From Brachybacterium paraconglomeratum (GTDB taxonomy: Bacteria; Actinomycetota; Actinomycetes; Actinomycetales; Dermabacteraceae), in NCBI RefSeq assembly GCF_003994255.1, contig NZ_ML133853.1, forward strand, positions 279,474 through 343,473: a DNA stretch of 64,000 bases. Reading direction: 5' to 3'. Numbering within the stretch: position 1 is the first letter of the stretch; each line of letters opens with the position of its first letter. The translations under genes were made by a program, and so were the position numbers. Positions 54,504-62,887 of the stretch are shown one piece after another. The notes under the pieces are model-generated. The model made no database searches and was not told the origin of the DNA. It was given only the letters and a program-made list of their open reading frames with translations.

Positions 54504-57064
54504 GCGCCCGCATCGTCGTGATCGGCGCCGGCATGGCGGCGCACCGCCTGGTCGACTCCCTGGTGACCCGCGCGGAGGACCGTCTGGAGATCACCGTCCT
54601 CGGCGACGAGGCCCGCCGCCCTTACGACCGGGTGGGCCTGACCCGCTTCTTCGACGGCGAGACCGCCGAGGATCTCACCCTCCCCGCCACGATCTTCGCC
54701 GACCCCCGCGTCACCCTCCACGAGGACGACCCGGCCACCGCGATCGACACCGGCGCCCGCACCGTCACCACCGCCTCCGGCACCGTCCACGCCTACGACC
54801 ACCTGGTCCTCGCGACCGGCTCGGTCGCCGCCCGGCCCCCCGTCGAGGGCGCGGAGCTGCCCGGCAGCTTCGTCTACCGCGCCCTGGCGGACGTCGAGGA
54901 CCTGCGCCGCCACGTCCAGGAGCGGGCCGCGGCCCTGGACCGCCCCGTGCGCGGAGTCGTCGTCGGCGGTGGACTGCTCGGCCTCGAGGCCGCCGGCGCC
55001 CTGCGGGGCATGGACGCCGAGGCGACCGTGCTCCAGTCCAGCGACCGGCTCATGTCCGCGCAGCTGGACCTGCCCGCCGGGGCGGTGCTGCGCCGCCTCA
55101 TCGAGGCCCGCGGCATCGCCGTGCGCACCGAGGCCCGTACCACCGCGCTCCGCCCCGGTCCCGACGGAGCGGTCGAGTCCGTCCTCCTCCGGGACGGCGA
55201 CGAGGTGCCCGCCGACCTCGTCGTCCTCACCGTCGGCGTGCGCCCCCGCGACGAGCTCGCCCGCGCGGCGGGCCTTTCCTGCGAGGAGCGCGGCGGGGTG
55301 CGGATCGACGCGGCCTGCACCACCTCCGACCCCCGCATCCACGCGATCGGCGAGGTCGCCGCCTTCGACGGGCAGTGCGTGGGCCTGGTCGCCCCCGGAT
55401 ACGCCATGGCCGAGGTGGTCTGCGACCGGATCCTCGGCGGCGACGCGACCTTCGACGGCTACGACCTCTCCACCAAGCTCAAGCTCTCCGGCGTCGACGT
55501 CGCCAGCTTCGGTGACGCCTTCGCCACCACCCCAGGTGCCCTCGACGTCGTCTACACCGACCCCGTCAGCGGCGTCCACAAGAAGCTCGTCCTCTCCGAC
55601 GACGCGAAGACCCTGCTCGGCGGGATGCTGGTGGGCGACGCCTCCGCCTACGGCTCCCTGCGCCCCCTCGTGGGCGGAGCGCTCGGCGCCGACCCGGCCG
55701 TGCACCTCCTGCCCGCCGGCGCCGGCTCCGCCCCCACCCCCGAGCTGCCGGATGAGGCGATCGTCTGCTCCTGCTCCTCCGTGAGCGCCGGGACGATCCG
55801 CCACGCCGTGCGCGAGCAGGGCTGCACCGATGCCGCCGAGGTCACCGCCTGCACCAAGGCCGGCGCCACCTGCGGCTCCTGCACCGTCATGGTGAAATCC
55901 CTGGTCACAGGCGAGCTCGCGAAGCTCGGCAAGGCCGTCTCCACGGGACTGTGCGAGCACTTCGACCTCTCTCGACGCCAGCTCTTCGACGCCGTGCACG
56001 TCTCGGGCCTCGACACCTTCAGCGCCGTCATCGAGCGGTTCGGCCGCGGCCGCGGCTGCGACGTGTGCAAGCCCGTCCTCGCCAGCATCCTCGCCGTCCT
56101 CGTCCCCGAGGGCCACGTGCTCGAGGGCGAGAACGCGACGCTGCAGGACACCAACGACCACGTCATGGCGAACCTGCAGAAGGACGGCACCTACTCCGTC
56201 GTCCCCCGCATGCCCGGCGGGGAGGTCACCCCCGAGGGCCTGATCACGGTGGGGGAGGTGGCCCGCGACTTCGGGCTGTACACCAAGATCACCGGCGGGC
56301 AGCGCGTGGACATGTTCGGCGCCCGCCTCGAGCAGCTGCCCCTGATCTGGCAGCGCCTGGTCGACGCAGGCTTCGAGTCCGGCCACGCCTACGGCAAGTC
56401 GTTGCGCACCGTGAAGTCCTGCGTCGGCTCCGCCTGGTGCCGCTACGGCGTGATGGACTCCACCGGCATGGCCGTCACCCTCGAGCTGCGCTACCGCGGA
56501 CTGCGTGCCCCGCACAAGTTCAAGCTCGGCGTCTCCGGCTGCGCCCGCGAGTGCGCCGAGGCGCGCGGGAAGGACGCGGGCATCATCGCCACCGCCCAGG
56601 GCTGGAACCTGTACGTCGGCGGGAACGGCGGCGCGACCCCGCGCCACGCCGAGCTGCTCGCCGAGGGCCTGGACGACGACACCCTGATCCGCACCCTGGA
56701 CCGCTACTTCATGTACTACATCCGCACCGCGGACAAGCTGCAGCGCACCGCCCCCTGGCTCGAGGCCCTCGACGGCGGGATCGACGGGCTGCGCGCGGTG
56801 ATCCTCGAGGACTCCCTGGGCCTCGCGGCCGACCTCGACGCCGCGATGGCCCGCCACGTCGCCGGCTACCGCGACGAATGGGCAGAGACCCTCGCCGACC
56901 CGGCGAAGCTCGCGCGCTTCCGCTCCTTCGTCAACGCCCCCGCCACCCCCGACCCCGGCCTCGCGCACGTCCCCGAGCGCGGCCAGATCCGACCCGCCCG
57001 GCCCGAGGAGCGCGGCAGCGACTCCGTCCTTATCGCCGGCACGACCCTGGAGGTACGACGATGA
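54500..57064 (+). CDS. nirB: NAD(P)H nitrite reductase large subunit NirB
   Basis: An 854-aa cytoplasmic enzyme that reduces nitrite to ammonium with six electrons from NAD(P)H. Domain order: FAD/NAD(P) oxidoreductase (about 1-400; VIGAGMAAHRLV, VVGGGLLGLEAAG), a BFD-type [2Fe-2S] region (CSCSSVSAG ... CTKAGATCGSC, about 415-460) and a further Cys pair (CDVCKP), then the ferredoxin-like and siroheme/[4Fe-4S] domains (SCVGSAWCRYG ... LGVSGCARECAEA, about 640-690), which hold the four cluster cysteines. Length and order match complete NirB. The start ATG overlaps the nirC stop. Siroheme is supplied by the genes further down the operon. Confidence 0.95.
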   Translation: MSARIVVIGAGMAAHRLVDSLVTRAEDRLEITVLGDEARRPYDRVGLTRFFDGETAEDLTLPATIFADPRVTLHEDDPATAIDTGARTVTTASGTVHAYDHLVLATGSVAARPPVEGAELPGSFVYRALADVEDLRRHVQERAAALDRPVRGVVVGGGLLGLEAAGALRGMDAEATVLQSSDRLMSAQLDLPAGAVLRRLIEARGIAVRTEARTTALRPGPDGAVESVLLRDGDEVPADLVVLTVGVRPRDELARAAGLSCEERGGVRIDAACTTSDPRIHAIGEVAAFDGQCVGLVAPGYAMAEVVCDRILGGDATFDGYDLSTKLKLSGVDVASFGDAFATTPGALDVVYTDPVSGVHKKLVLSDDAKTLLGGMLVGDASAYGSLRPLVGGALGADPAVHLLPAGAGSAPTPELPDEAIVCSCSSVSAGTIRHAVREQGCTDAAEVTACTKAGATCGSCTVMVKSLVTGELAKLGKAVSTGLCEHFDLSRRQLFDAVHVSGLDTFSAVIERFGRGRGCDVCKPVLASILAVLVPEGHVLEGENATLQDTNDHVMANLQKDGTYSVVPRMPGGEVTPEGLITVGEVARDFGLYTKITGGQRVDMFGARLEQLPLIWQRLVDAGFESGHAYGKSLRTVKSCVGSAWCRYGVMDSTGMAVTLELRYRGLRAPHKFKLGVSGCARECAEARGKDAGIIATAQGWNLYVGGNGGATPRHAELLAEGLDDDTLIRTLDRYFMYYIRTADKLQRTAPWLEALDGGIDGLRAVILEDSLGLAADLDAAMARHVAGYRDEWAETLADPAKLARFRSFVNAPATPDPGLAHVPERGQIRPARPEERGSDSVLIAGTTLEVRR

Positions 57065-57447
57065 CCACGACCCTCACCACCCCCACCCTCGCCCCCCAGC
57101 TCGCCGCGAACTGGGAGCGCCTGTGCCCGCTGGCGGACCTCGAGGTCGAGCGGGGCCGCGCCGCGCTCCTCGGCGACGAGCAGGTCGCCCTGTTCCTGCT
57201 GCCCGGCGGGGACGTCCGCGCCGTCGACAACCACGACCCCTACTCGGGCGCGAACGTCATCTCCCGCGGCATCGTCGGATCCCGCGGCGGCCGCCCCACC
57301 GTCGCTTCCCCGATGTACAAGCAGGTGTTCGACCTGCGCTCGGGCACCTGCGTCGACACCCGCGGCAAGGAGGTCCGGCGCCTGCGCGTCTGGCCCGTGC
57401 GCACGCTCGAGGGGGACCTGTACGTGCTGCGCGGGGGCGCGAGATGA
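57061..57447 (+). CDS. nirD: Nitrite reductase small subunit NirD
   Basis: A 128-aa Rieske-fold protein (WERLCPLADLEVERG ... GDVRAVDNHDPYSGANVISRG ... SPMYKQVFDLRSGTC). As in other NirD proteins the Cys/His ligands of a Rieske cluster are missing, so it has a structural or electron-path role in complex with NirB. It starts inside the nirB stop codon. Confidence 0.93.
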   Translation: MTTTLTTPTLAPQLAANWERLCPLADLEVERGRAALLGDEQVALFLLPGGDVRAVDNHDPYSGANVISRGIVGSRGGRPTVASPMYKQVFDLRSGTCVDTRGKEVRRLRVWPVRTLEGDLYVLRGGAR

Positions 57448-58430
57448 CCGGCGTGCAGGGGGGCGGGACGCCCGGCGCGCGAGGCCAGGGGACGGCCGGG
57501 CGCGTCGCCCTCGTCGGCGGCGGGCCCGGACCGCTGGACCTGCTCACCGTGCGCGCCCTGCGGCTCCTGCGCGCGGCCGACGTGGTGATCGCCGACCGGC
57601 TCGGCCCCGCCGCCGAGATCCGGGCCGAGCTGCGGCCCGGCGCGCTCGTGATCGACGTGGGCAAGACGCCCGGCCACCACCCCGTCCCCCAGGACCGCAT
57701 CGGCACGCTGCTCGTCGAGCACGCCCGCGCCGGCCGCGCCGTCGTGCGGCTCAAGGGCGGGGACCCCTTCGTGCTCGGCCGCGGCGGGGAGGAGGTGTTC
57801 GCCTGTCGGGCCGCCGGGATCGAGGTCGAGGTGGTCCCCGGGATCAGCAGCGCGCTCGCAGTTCCCCAGGCGGCGGACGTCCCCGTCACCCATCGCGGCG
57901 TCGCCGCCGGTGTGCACGTGGTCAGCGGGCACGACGCCGCCGGTCCGCACGGCCCCTCCGTCGCGACCCTCGCCGCGCTCGCCGACGACACCCTCACCAC
58001 CGTCGTGCTCATGGGCGTGGGGGCCCTGCCCGCCCTCGTCGGCGCCGCCCTCGCCCACGGCGTTCCGGGGGAGAGGCCTGTCGCGATCGTCGAGAACGGG
58101 CACACCCCGCGCCAGCGCACCACCCGCACCACCCTCGAGCGCGCCGTGCGCGCGGCCGAGGAGGCGCAGGTGCGCAGCCCTGCCGTGATCGTGATCGGCG
58201 AGGTCGCCCGGCCCGGGCTGCTCGGCGCGGAGCCCCCGGCGCTCGAGGAGGAGCCGGCGGTGCTCGGCGCGGGCGTCCTCGCGGGCGCCCCGGTCGGACT
58301 CTCGGCCGTGCCCCTTGCCCCGCCGGTCGCGCCTCGTGCTCCGTCGGTCGCGTCTCTCGCCCCGACGGTCGGTTCCGCCGATGCCTCGGCCCTGGTCACG
58401 GGGCTGTCGGCCACGGGGCCAGGGGCGTGA
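57444..58430 (+). CDS. cobA: Uroporphyrinogen-III C-methyltransferase (SUMT)
   Basis: A 328-aa enzyme. The methyltransferase domain (about 20-260) carries VALVGGGPGPLDLLTVRA, the RLKGGDPFVLGRGGEE signature and VPGISSALAVPQ. It uses two SAM to make precorrin-2 from uroporphyrinogen III, the first committed step to siroheme. A C-terminal tail of about 65 residues is Ala/Pro/Val-rich and probably disordered. The dehydrogenase/ferrochelatase domain of CysG is absent. The start overlaps nirD and the stop overlaps the hemD-like gene. Confidence 0.93.
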   Translation: MTGVQGGGTPGARGQGTAGRVALVGGGPGPLDLLTVRALRLLRAADVVIADRLGPAAEIRAELRPGALVIDVGKTPGHHPVPQDRIGTLLVEHARAGRAVVRLKGGDPFVLGRGGEEVFACRAAGIEVEVVPGISSALAVPQAADVPVTHRGVAAGVHVVSGHDAAGPHGPSVATLAALADDTLTTVVLMGVGALPALVGAALAHGVPGERPVAIVENGHTPRQRTTRTTLERAVRAAEEAQVRSPAVIVIGEVARPGLLGAEPPALEEEPAVLGAGVLAGAPVGLSAVPLAPPVAPRAPSVASLAPTVGSADASALVTGLSATGPGA

Positions 58431-59329
58431 GCGCCCCCGCGCGCCTCTCGTCCGCGCTCGAGGGGCGGCGCCTCGTCCTGGCCCTGGACCGCAGGGCCGA
58501 CGAGCTCGCCGCCGCGCTCCGGCGACACGGCGCCGCGATCCAGCACGCCCCCGCGATGAGCATGATCCCGCACGTCGACGACCCGCTGCTGCTGGAGCGC
58601 ACCGCCGAGCTCGTCGCCCGCCCGCCGCAGCTGCTGGTCGCGACCACCGGGGTGGGGATGCGCGGCTGGTTCGAGGCGGCCGACGCCGCCGGCATCGCCC
58701 CCGCTCTGCGCGCCGCGCTCGCCGGCACCCGCGTCCTCGCCCGCGGCCCGAAGGCCCGCGGCGCCGCCCAGAACGTCGGCCTCGCCGTCGACTGGGTCGC
58801 GGCCGACGGCACCTCCGCCGAGATCATCGAGCACCTCGCCGGCCGTGACCTGCACGGGATCCGCGCCGCCGTCCAGCACCACGGCTCCGGGGCCGACGGC
58901 CTCGACGAGGCGCTCGAGCGAGCCGGCGCGGAGGTGACGGCCCTGACCGTCTACCGGTGGGGGCCGCCGCGCGACCCCGCGGCCGTGCACCGCTCCGTGC
59001 TCGACGCCGCCGCCGGCGAGGTGGACGCGGTGCTGTTCACCGCCGCGCCCGGCACCGAGAACTGGCTGGTCGCCGCCGAACGGGCCGGCGCCCTGCCCGG
59101 CATCGCCGGTCATGCCCGCGCCGGACGGCTGCTGATGGCGGCCGTCGGCCCCCTCACCGCGGGTCCGCTCGAGGCGCGCGGCATCCCCGCGCTGCTGCCC
59201 GCGCGCAGCCGGATGGGCGCGCTCGTGCGCGCCGTGGTCCAGCACTTCGATCCCACCCCCGCCGACGCCCACCAGCCCGCCGCCCCTCGGAGCCGCCGGC
59301 CCGCCCCTCACCAGGAGGACGCCCCATGA
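58427..59329 (+). CDS. hemD: Uroporphyrinogen-III synthase (HemD-like)
   Basis: A 300-aa protein with the two-domain alternating alpha/beta pattern of HemD (LVLALDRRADELAAALRRHG at the start, VLARGPKARGAAQNVG in the first domain, VDAVLFTAAPGTENWL in the second). It cyclises hydroxymethylbilane to uroporphyrinogen III with D-ring inversion, giving the substrate for the SUMT encoded just before it. HemD sequences are poorly conserved, so the call leans on context. The GTG start overlaps the cobA stop (GTGA). The last ~30 residues are Pro/Ala-rich. Confidence 0.85.
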   Translation: MSAPARLSSALEGRRLVLALDRRADELAAALRRHGAAIQHAPAMSMIPHVDDPLLLERTAELVARPPQLLVATTGVGMRGWFEAADAAGIAPALRAALAGTRVLARGPKARGAAQNVGLAVDWVAADGTSAEIIEHLAGRDLHGIRAAVQHHGSGADGLDEALERAGAEVTALTVYRWGPPRDPAAVHRSVLDAAAGEVDAVLFTAAPGTENWLVAAERAGALPGIAGHARAGRLLMAAVGPLTAGPLEARGIPALLPARSRMGALVRAVVQHFDPTPADAHQPAAPRSRRPAPHQEDAP

Positions 59330-60036
59330 CCACCCTGGTCGCCTGCTCCCACGGCACCCGCTCCTCGGCCGGCCGCACCGTCATCGCCCGGATCCGTGCC
59401 GCGCTCGCCGTCGCCGTGCCGGACGCCGCGGTGCGGGAGGCCTACGTCGACGTCGAGCAGCCCGAGGTCGCGGAGGTCGTCGCCGAGGCCGCGTCGCGCG
59501 GACCCGTGGTGGTGCTGCCGCTGCTGCTCTCGACCGGCTTCCACACCTCCGTCGACATCGCCGCCGCGGTCGCCCCGCATCCCGGCGCCGTGGCCGCCGA
59601 GCCCCTCGGCCCCGACGGGCACCTGGTGCGGGCCTTGCGCGACCGACTGGCGGCCGTGAGCGGCGGCGATGCCGGGCACCGACCAGGCGATCACGTGGTG
59701 CTCGCCGCCGCCGGCTCCACCGACCCGGCGGCCGCTCGCGCCGTGGAGCGGATGCGGGACCTGCTCTCCGCGCGCCTGCCCGCTCCCGTCACGACCGGTT
59801 ACGGCGCCGGCTGCGCGCCCGGTCTCCCGGAGGCCGTGGCCGCGGCCCGCGCGGCCGGGGCGCGCCGCGTGATCGCCGCGAGCTACGTCCTCGCTCCCGG
59901 GCACTTCGCGGGTCTCGTCCACCGGGCCGGCGCGGACCTCGTCTCCGCCCCGCTCGGCGACCACCCGGAGGTGATCGCCGTGGCCGCCCAGCGCTATCGG
60001 GAGGCTCGCGCCGCCCTCGCGCTGGCGGTGGGCTGA
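59326..60036 (+). CDS. cbiX: Sirohydrochlorin chelatase (CbiX/SirB family)
   Basis: A 236-aa protein built of two similar halves. The first has VACSHGTRSSAG with the metal-binding His and LPLLLSTGFHTSVDI with the second His; the second half (VVLAAAGSTDPAAARAV ... SYVLAPGHFAG) keeps a related fold. It inserts Fe2+ into sirohydrochlorin to give siroheme for NirB, or Co2+ in the cobalamin route. It is the last gene of the operon and overlaps hemD by 4 nt. The precorrin-2 dehydrogenase needed between SUMT and this enzyme is not in the window. Confidence 0.9.
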   Translation: MTTLVACSHGTRSSAGRTVIARIRAALAVAVPDAAVREAYVDVEQPEVAEVVAEAASRGPVVVLPLLLSTGFHTSVDIAAAVAPHPGAVAAEPLGPDGHLVRALRDRLAAVSGGDAGHRPGDHVVLAAAGSTDPAAARAVERMRDLLSARLPAPVTTGYGAGCAPGLPEAVAAARAAGARRVIAASYVLAPGHFAGLVHRAGADLVSAPLGDHPEVIAVAAQRYREARAALALAVG

Positions 60037-60151
60037 GGCCGCGGTCCGTGAGCGCCCACGAACGCGGCGCGCGAGGGCGCCTGCCGGTCTGGAAGACTCC
60101 TCTCCCGAGCGCCGCCCATCGAGGGGCGGCCCGGAGAACGCGAGGTCGACG

Positions 60152-61177
60152 ATGTCCATGCAGCACCGCACCCCTGCCCGCCTCGGCCGCCCGCTGTCCG
60201 TGATCGGCCAGGGCTGCTGGCAGATCGGCGCGGACTGGGGCGAGGTCGGCGACGACGCCGCCCAGGAGGTGCTCGGCGCCGCCCTCGAGGCCGGGGTGAC
60301 CTTCTTCGACACGGCCGACGTCTACGGCGACGGCCGCAGCGAACGGCTCGTCGGCGCGATGCGCGCCCGCGTCGCCGCCGACGCCACCGCCGCCGAGGGC
60401 CTCCCGTTCCTCGCCACCAAGGCGTCCCGACGCGCGGAACCCTTCGCGCCGGAGTCCTTCACCGAGGAGGCGCTGCGGGGCTGGGTGGAGCGGTCGCGGC
60501 AGAACCTCGCCATGGACACCCTGGACCTGGTGCAGCTGCACTGCCCGCCGCCGGCGATCTACCGCGACGACCGGGTGTTCGAGGTGCTCGACGCGCTGGT
60601 CGAGGAGGGGCGGATCGCCGCGTGGGGCGTCAGCGTCGAGACCTGCGAAGAGGCGCTGATCAGCCTCGAGCGCGAGCACCTCGCCTCGCTCCAGATCATC
60701 CTCAACCCCTTCCGCCTCAAGCCCCTGGACGAGGTGCTGCCCCTCGCGCGGGCCAAGGGCGTGGCGGTCATCGCCCGGGTCCCGCTGGCCTCCGGGCTGC
60801 TCACGGGCAAGTTCTCCGCGACGAGCGAGTTCCCCGAGAACGATCATCGCCGCTTCAACCGACACGGGGAAGCGTTCGACCAGGGCGAGACCTTCTCCGG
60901 CGTCGACTACGCGACGGGCCTGGAGGCCGTCGCCCGGCTCGAGCAAGCGCTCGACGGGGAGATGGCGCTGCCCGAGGCGAGCCTGCGCTGGATCCTCGCG
61001 CAGGCCGGGGTCACCACCGTCATCCCCGGCGCGAGCAGCGGCGAGCAGGCCCGGGCGAACGCCGCCGCGGGCTCCGCGCCCTCGACCGCGGAGCAGGACG
61101 TCCTGGCCCGGTTCGACGCGGCGGTGCACGAGACGTACGACGCCTTGCTGCGGGACAGCATCCATCCGCGATGGTGA
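60152..61177 (+). CDS. Aldo/keto reductase
   Basis: A 341-aa (alpha/beta)8 NADPH-dependent oxidoreductase. The catalytic tetrad is recognisable: Asp and Tyr in FFDTADVYG, Lys in LATKAS, and His in LVQLHCPPP. It has the late GASSGEQARANAAAG cofactor loop. The ATG at 60152 is accepted with GAACGCGAGG upstream. It is 115 nt beyond the siroheme operon and probably separately transcribed. The substrate is unknown. Confidence 0.9.
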   Translation: MSMQHRTPARLGRPLSVIGQGCWQIGADWGEVGDDAAQEVLGAALEAGVTFFDTADVYGDGRSERLVGAMRARVAADATAAEGLPFLATKASRRAEPFAPESFTEEALRGWVERSRQNLAMDTLDLVQLHCPPPAIYRDDRVFEVLDALVEEGRIAAWGVSVETCEEALISLEREHLASLQIILNPFRLKPLDEVLPLARAKGVAVIARVPLASGLLTGKFSATSEFPENDHRRFNRHGEAFDQGETFSGVDYATGLEAVARLEQALDGEMALPEASLRWILAQAGVTTVIPGASSGEQARANAAAGSAPSTAEQDVLARFDAAVHETYDALLRDSIHPRW

Positions 61178-61318
61178 CCCCGCCGACCCCGAGCACCACG
61201 CCCCCGCCGACGACGGCGGGCGGACCCCGGAGCTAGAGCACCTTCGCCGCTGCGACGACGAGCTGGACAGCCCCGGTTCCTCGCACCTGGCCGACGGCGC
61301 GGTGACCTGCGGCGGCCC

Positions 61319-61993
61319 TCAGGCCTTCGCGTCGGCCGCGTCGTCGGCGGTCACGTCGTGCTCGGCATCGCGAAGCAGGTGCTCGCCGCCGACAGGGCTG
61401 GAGATCCAGTCCTCGACGCGCCAGCCCGCCGCCGGGTCCCCCACCAGGGTGACCAGGCCCGTGTTGTACAGCGGCCGCTCGGACAGCGAGGCGGCGCCGA
61501 GCCCGCCGGCGACCGAGGCGAACACGCGGATCGCGGCGCCGTGGCTGACCACGACGACGGTCGCGTCCTCGGCGTGCTGATCCGCGATGTGCCGCAGCGC
61601 CCGGGTCCAGCGGTCCCAGAACTCTCGTCCGGTCTCGCCGCCGGGCAGCCCGCCCTCGAGCTCGCCCGCGCTCCAGCGGTGGTGGTTGTCCTGATAGGCG
61701 TCGACGGCCTCCGCGTCCTGCCGGCCCTGGTGGATTCCGGCGCGGATCTCCTCGATCCCCTCGGTCAGGCGCGGGCTGAGCCCGCGCGAGGCGGCGAGCG
61801 GGGCCGCGGTCTCGTGGGTGCGCAGCAGGCGGGAGACGTGGATGGCGGCGATGTCCTCGTGCGCGAGCGCGGCGGGGACCGCACGGGCCTGGGTGTGGCC
61901 GAGCGTGGTCAGCCCCGGCCCGGGATAGGCGGCGTCGAGGATTCCCTCGACGTTGGAGGGCGTCTGGCCGTGGCGGAGAAGGAGGAGGCGCAT
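61319..61993 (-). CDS. Histidine phosphatase family protein
   Basis: A 224-aa phosphoglycerate mutase-like phosphatase: LLLLRHGQTPSN with the nucleophilic His, the Arg of SRLLRTHETAAPLA, and the second His in VVVVSHGAAIRVF. The ATG at 61993 with GGAGGAGGCG-type purines on the coding strand is preferred; the longer frame would cross the transposon-like end at 62.05 kb. It is convergent with the aldo/keto reductase. The substrate could be a sugar phosphate or nucleotide. It is the last chromosomal gene before the Tn7-like element. Confidence 0.9.
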   Translation of the reverse strand: MRLLLLRHGQTPSNVEGILDAAYPGPGLTTLGHTQARAVPAALAHEDIAAIHVSRLLRTHETAAPLAASRGLSPRLTEGIEEIRAGIHQGRQDAEAVDAYQDNHHRWSAGELEGGLPGGETGREFWDRWTRALRHIADQHAEDATVVVVSHGAAIRVFASVAGGLGAASLSERPLYNTGLVTLVGDPAAGWRVEDWISSPVGGEHLLRDAEHDVTADDAADAKA

Positions 61994-62049
61994 GCTCAGC
62001 ACCGTACGAGATCCGTCGTGAGCGTGCACGGGCGCGGTCTCGGCGGCGT

Positions 62050-62124
62050 TGTAGGTTCTCGCCCAACTTGGCCAGTTCTCACTTACTTGGCCAGTGCGTG
62101 TCAGATTTCTCGCCGACCTGTCAG
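62050..62124 (+). mobile_element. Putative left end of a Tn7-like element with transposase-binding repeats
   Basis: A candidate terminal TGT at 62050-62052 is followed by three related motifs: TTCTCGCCCAACTTGGCCAG (62056), TTCTCACTTACTTGGCCAG (62076) and TTCTCGCCGACCTGTCAG (62107). The first two are 20 nt apart and share ACTTGGCCAGT; the third shares the TTCTCGCC start. Repeated ~20-bp sites next to a terminal TGT, directly before a tnsA gene, are what TnsB-bound ends of Tn7-like transposons look like. The exact terminus and the target duplication cannot be confirmed because the other end is outside the window. Confidence 0.55.
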
Positions 62125-62879
62125 ACGGGCACGATGGAGGTGTGGGCGGACGCGAGGTGTTCCTCCGGTACTGCACCGTCGCCGGCGACGAGGTCGCGAC
62201 GACGTGGGAGCAAGCACGTGCCGATCTGATCGTCGAGGGACTACCCGTGCGAGTGCCGCCGACCTACCGGGGCCAACGCAGCTACCCAGGATTGTTCTGG
62301 GCCGCGACCAATGATCGAACTCTGGTCTACGAGAGCTTGCTCGAGCTGGATCGACTGTGGTTGGCGGACTTCGATCCGGCAGTGACCAGAATCTGTACCC
62401 AGCCGTTCCAAGTCACCGGCCTCGACGGTACGGACGCACGTTTGCACGTGCCCGATGTGCTGCTGATCGATGACGACGGCACGGCGACCGTCGTCGACGT
62501 GAAGCCCGCTGCGCTCGTCGAGAAGCCACGGGTTCGTGCCCAGTTCGAATGGACGCGTCGGCTCTGTCGCGACAAGGGCTGGCGTTACGAGGTCTTCACC
62601 GGCAGCGACCCCATCCTGCTGCGCAACATCAAGCTCCTTGCCCTCGGCCGCCGGCCCGGACGACTGCCCGACGAGTACCTACCAGAAGTACGGGCAAGAT
62701 TGGACGAGCCCGAAACCACGTTGGGCAATATCCTTGCCCGCAGGCCCGTGACTGGAGATGAAAGTCTGTGGCACGCGGCAGTCTTCGCGCTCGCCTGGTC
62801 TGGTGAGGTCACGATCGACCTCCACCATCCCGTGAACGCCGAGACGATCCTCCAACGCACCACCGAGGTGATGGCGTGA
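62094..62879 (+). CDS. tnsA: TnsA-like transposase endonuclease
   Basis: A 261-aa protein with the TnsA restriction-enzyme-like fold: YESLLELDRLWLADFDPAV with the catalytic Glu, LHVPDVLLIDDDG with the Asp and ATVVDVKP with the acidic/Lys pair. The C-terminal ~90 residues (LGRRPGRLPDEYLPEVRARL onward) match the helical TnsA C-terminal region that contacts TnsC. TnsA cuts the 5' ends so that the element moves by cut-and-paste. The GTG at 62094 lies in the third end-repeat and lacks a Shine-Dalgarno; GTG 62142 is an alternative start. Its stop overlaps the start of the interrupted tnsB. Confidence 0.82.
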   Translation: MRVRFLADLSDGHDGGVGGREVFLRYCTVAGDEVATTWEQARADLIVEGLPVRVPPTYRGQRSYPGLFWAATNDRTLVYESLLELDRLWLADFDPAVTRICTQPFQVTGLDGTDARLHVPDVLLIDDDGTATVVDVKPAALVEKPRVRAQFEWTRRLCRDKGWRYEVFTGSDPILLRNIKLLALGRRPGRLPDEYLPEVRARLDEPETTLGNILARRPVTGDESLWHAAVFALAWSGEVTIDLHHPVNAETILQRTTEVMA

Positions 62880-62887
62880 GCGCGGAG
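62876..62887 (+). pseudogene. First codons of a tnsB-like gene, interrupted by an IS
   Basis: GTG 62876 overlaps the tnsA stop, the normal tnsA/tnsB arrangement, and reads Val/Met-Ser-Ala-Glu. Then the sequence changes into the putative inverted repeat of the IS3-family element and terminates after about nine more codons. Nothing of a DDE transposase remains in the window; the rest of the gene, if present, would lie beyond both insertions. Identification as tnsB rests only on position and overlap. Confidence 0.45.

Noticed and set aside
54191..56968. Long antisense open frames, e.g. 925 codons opposite nirB, 947 codons at 37204-40047 and 678 codons at 3855-5891
   Set aside because: They lie opposite genes with complete catalytic motifs and translate to Gly/Ala/Arg/His-rich sequence with no domain, as expected at very high GC.
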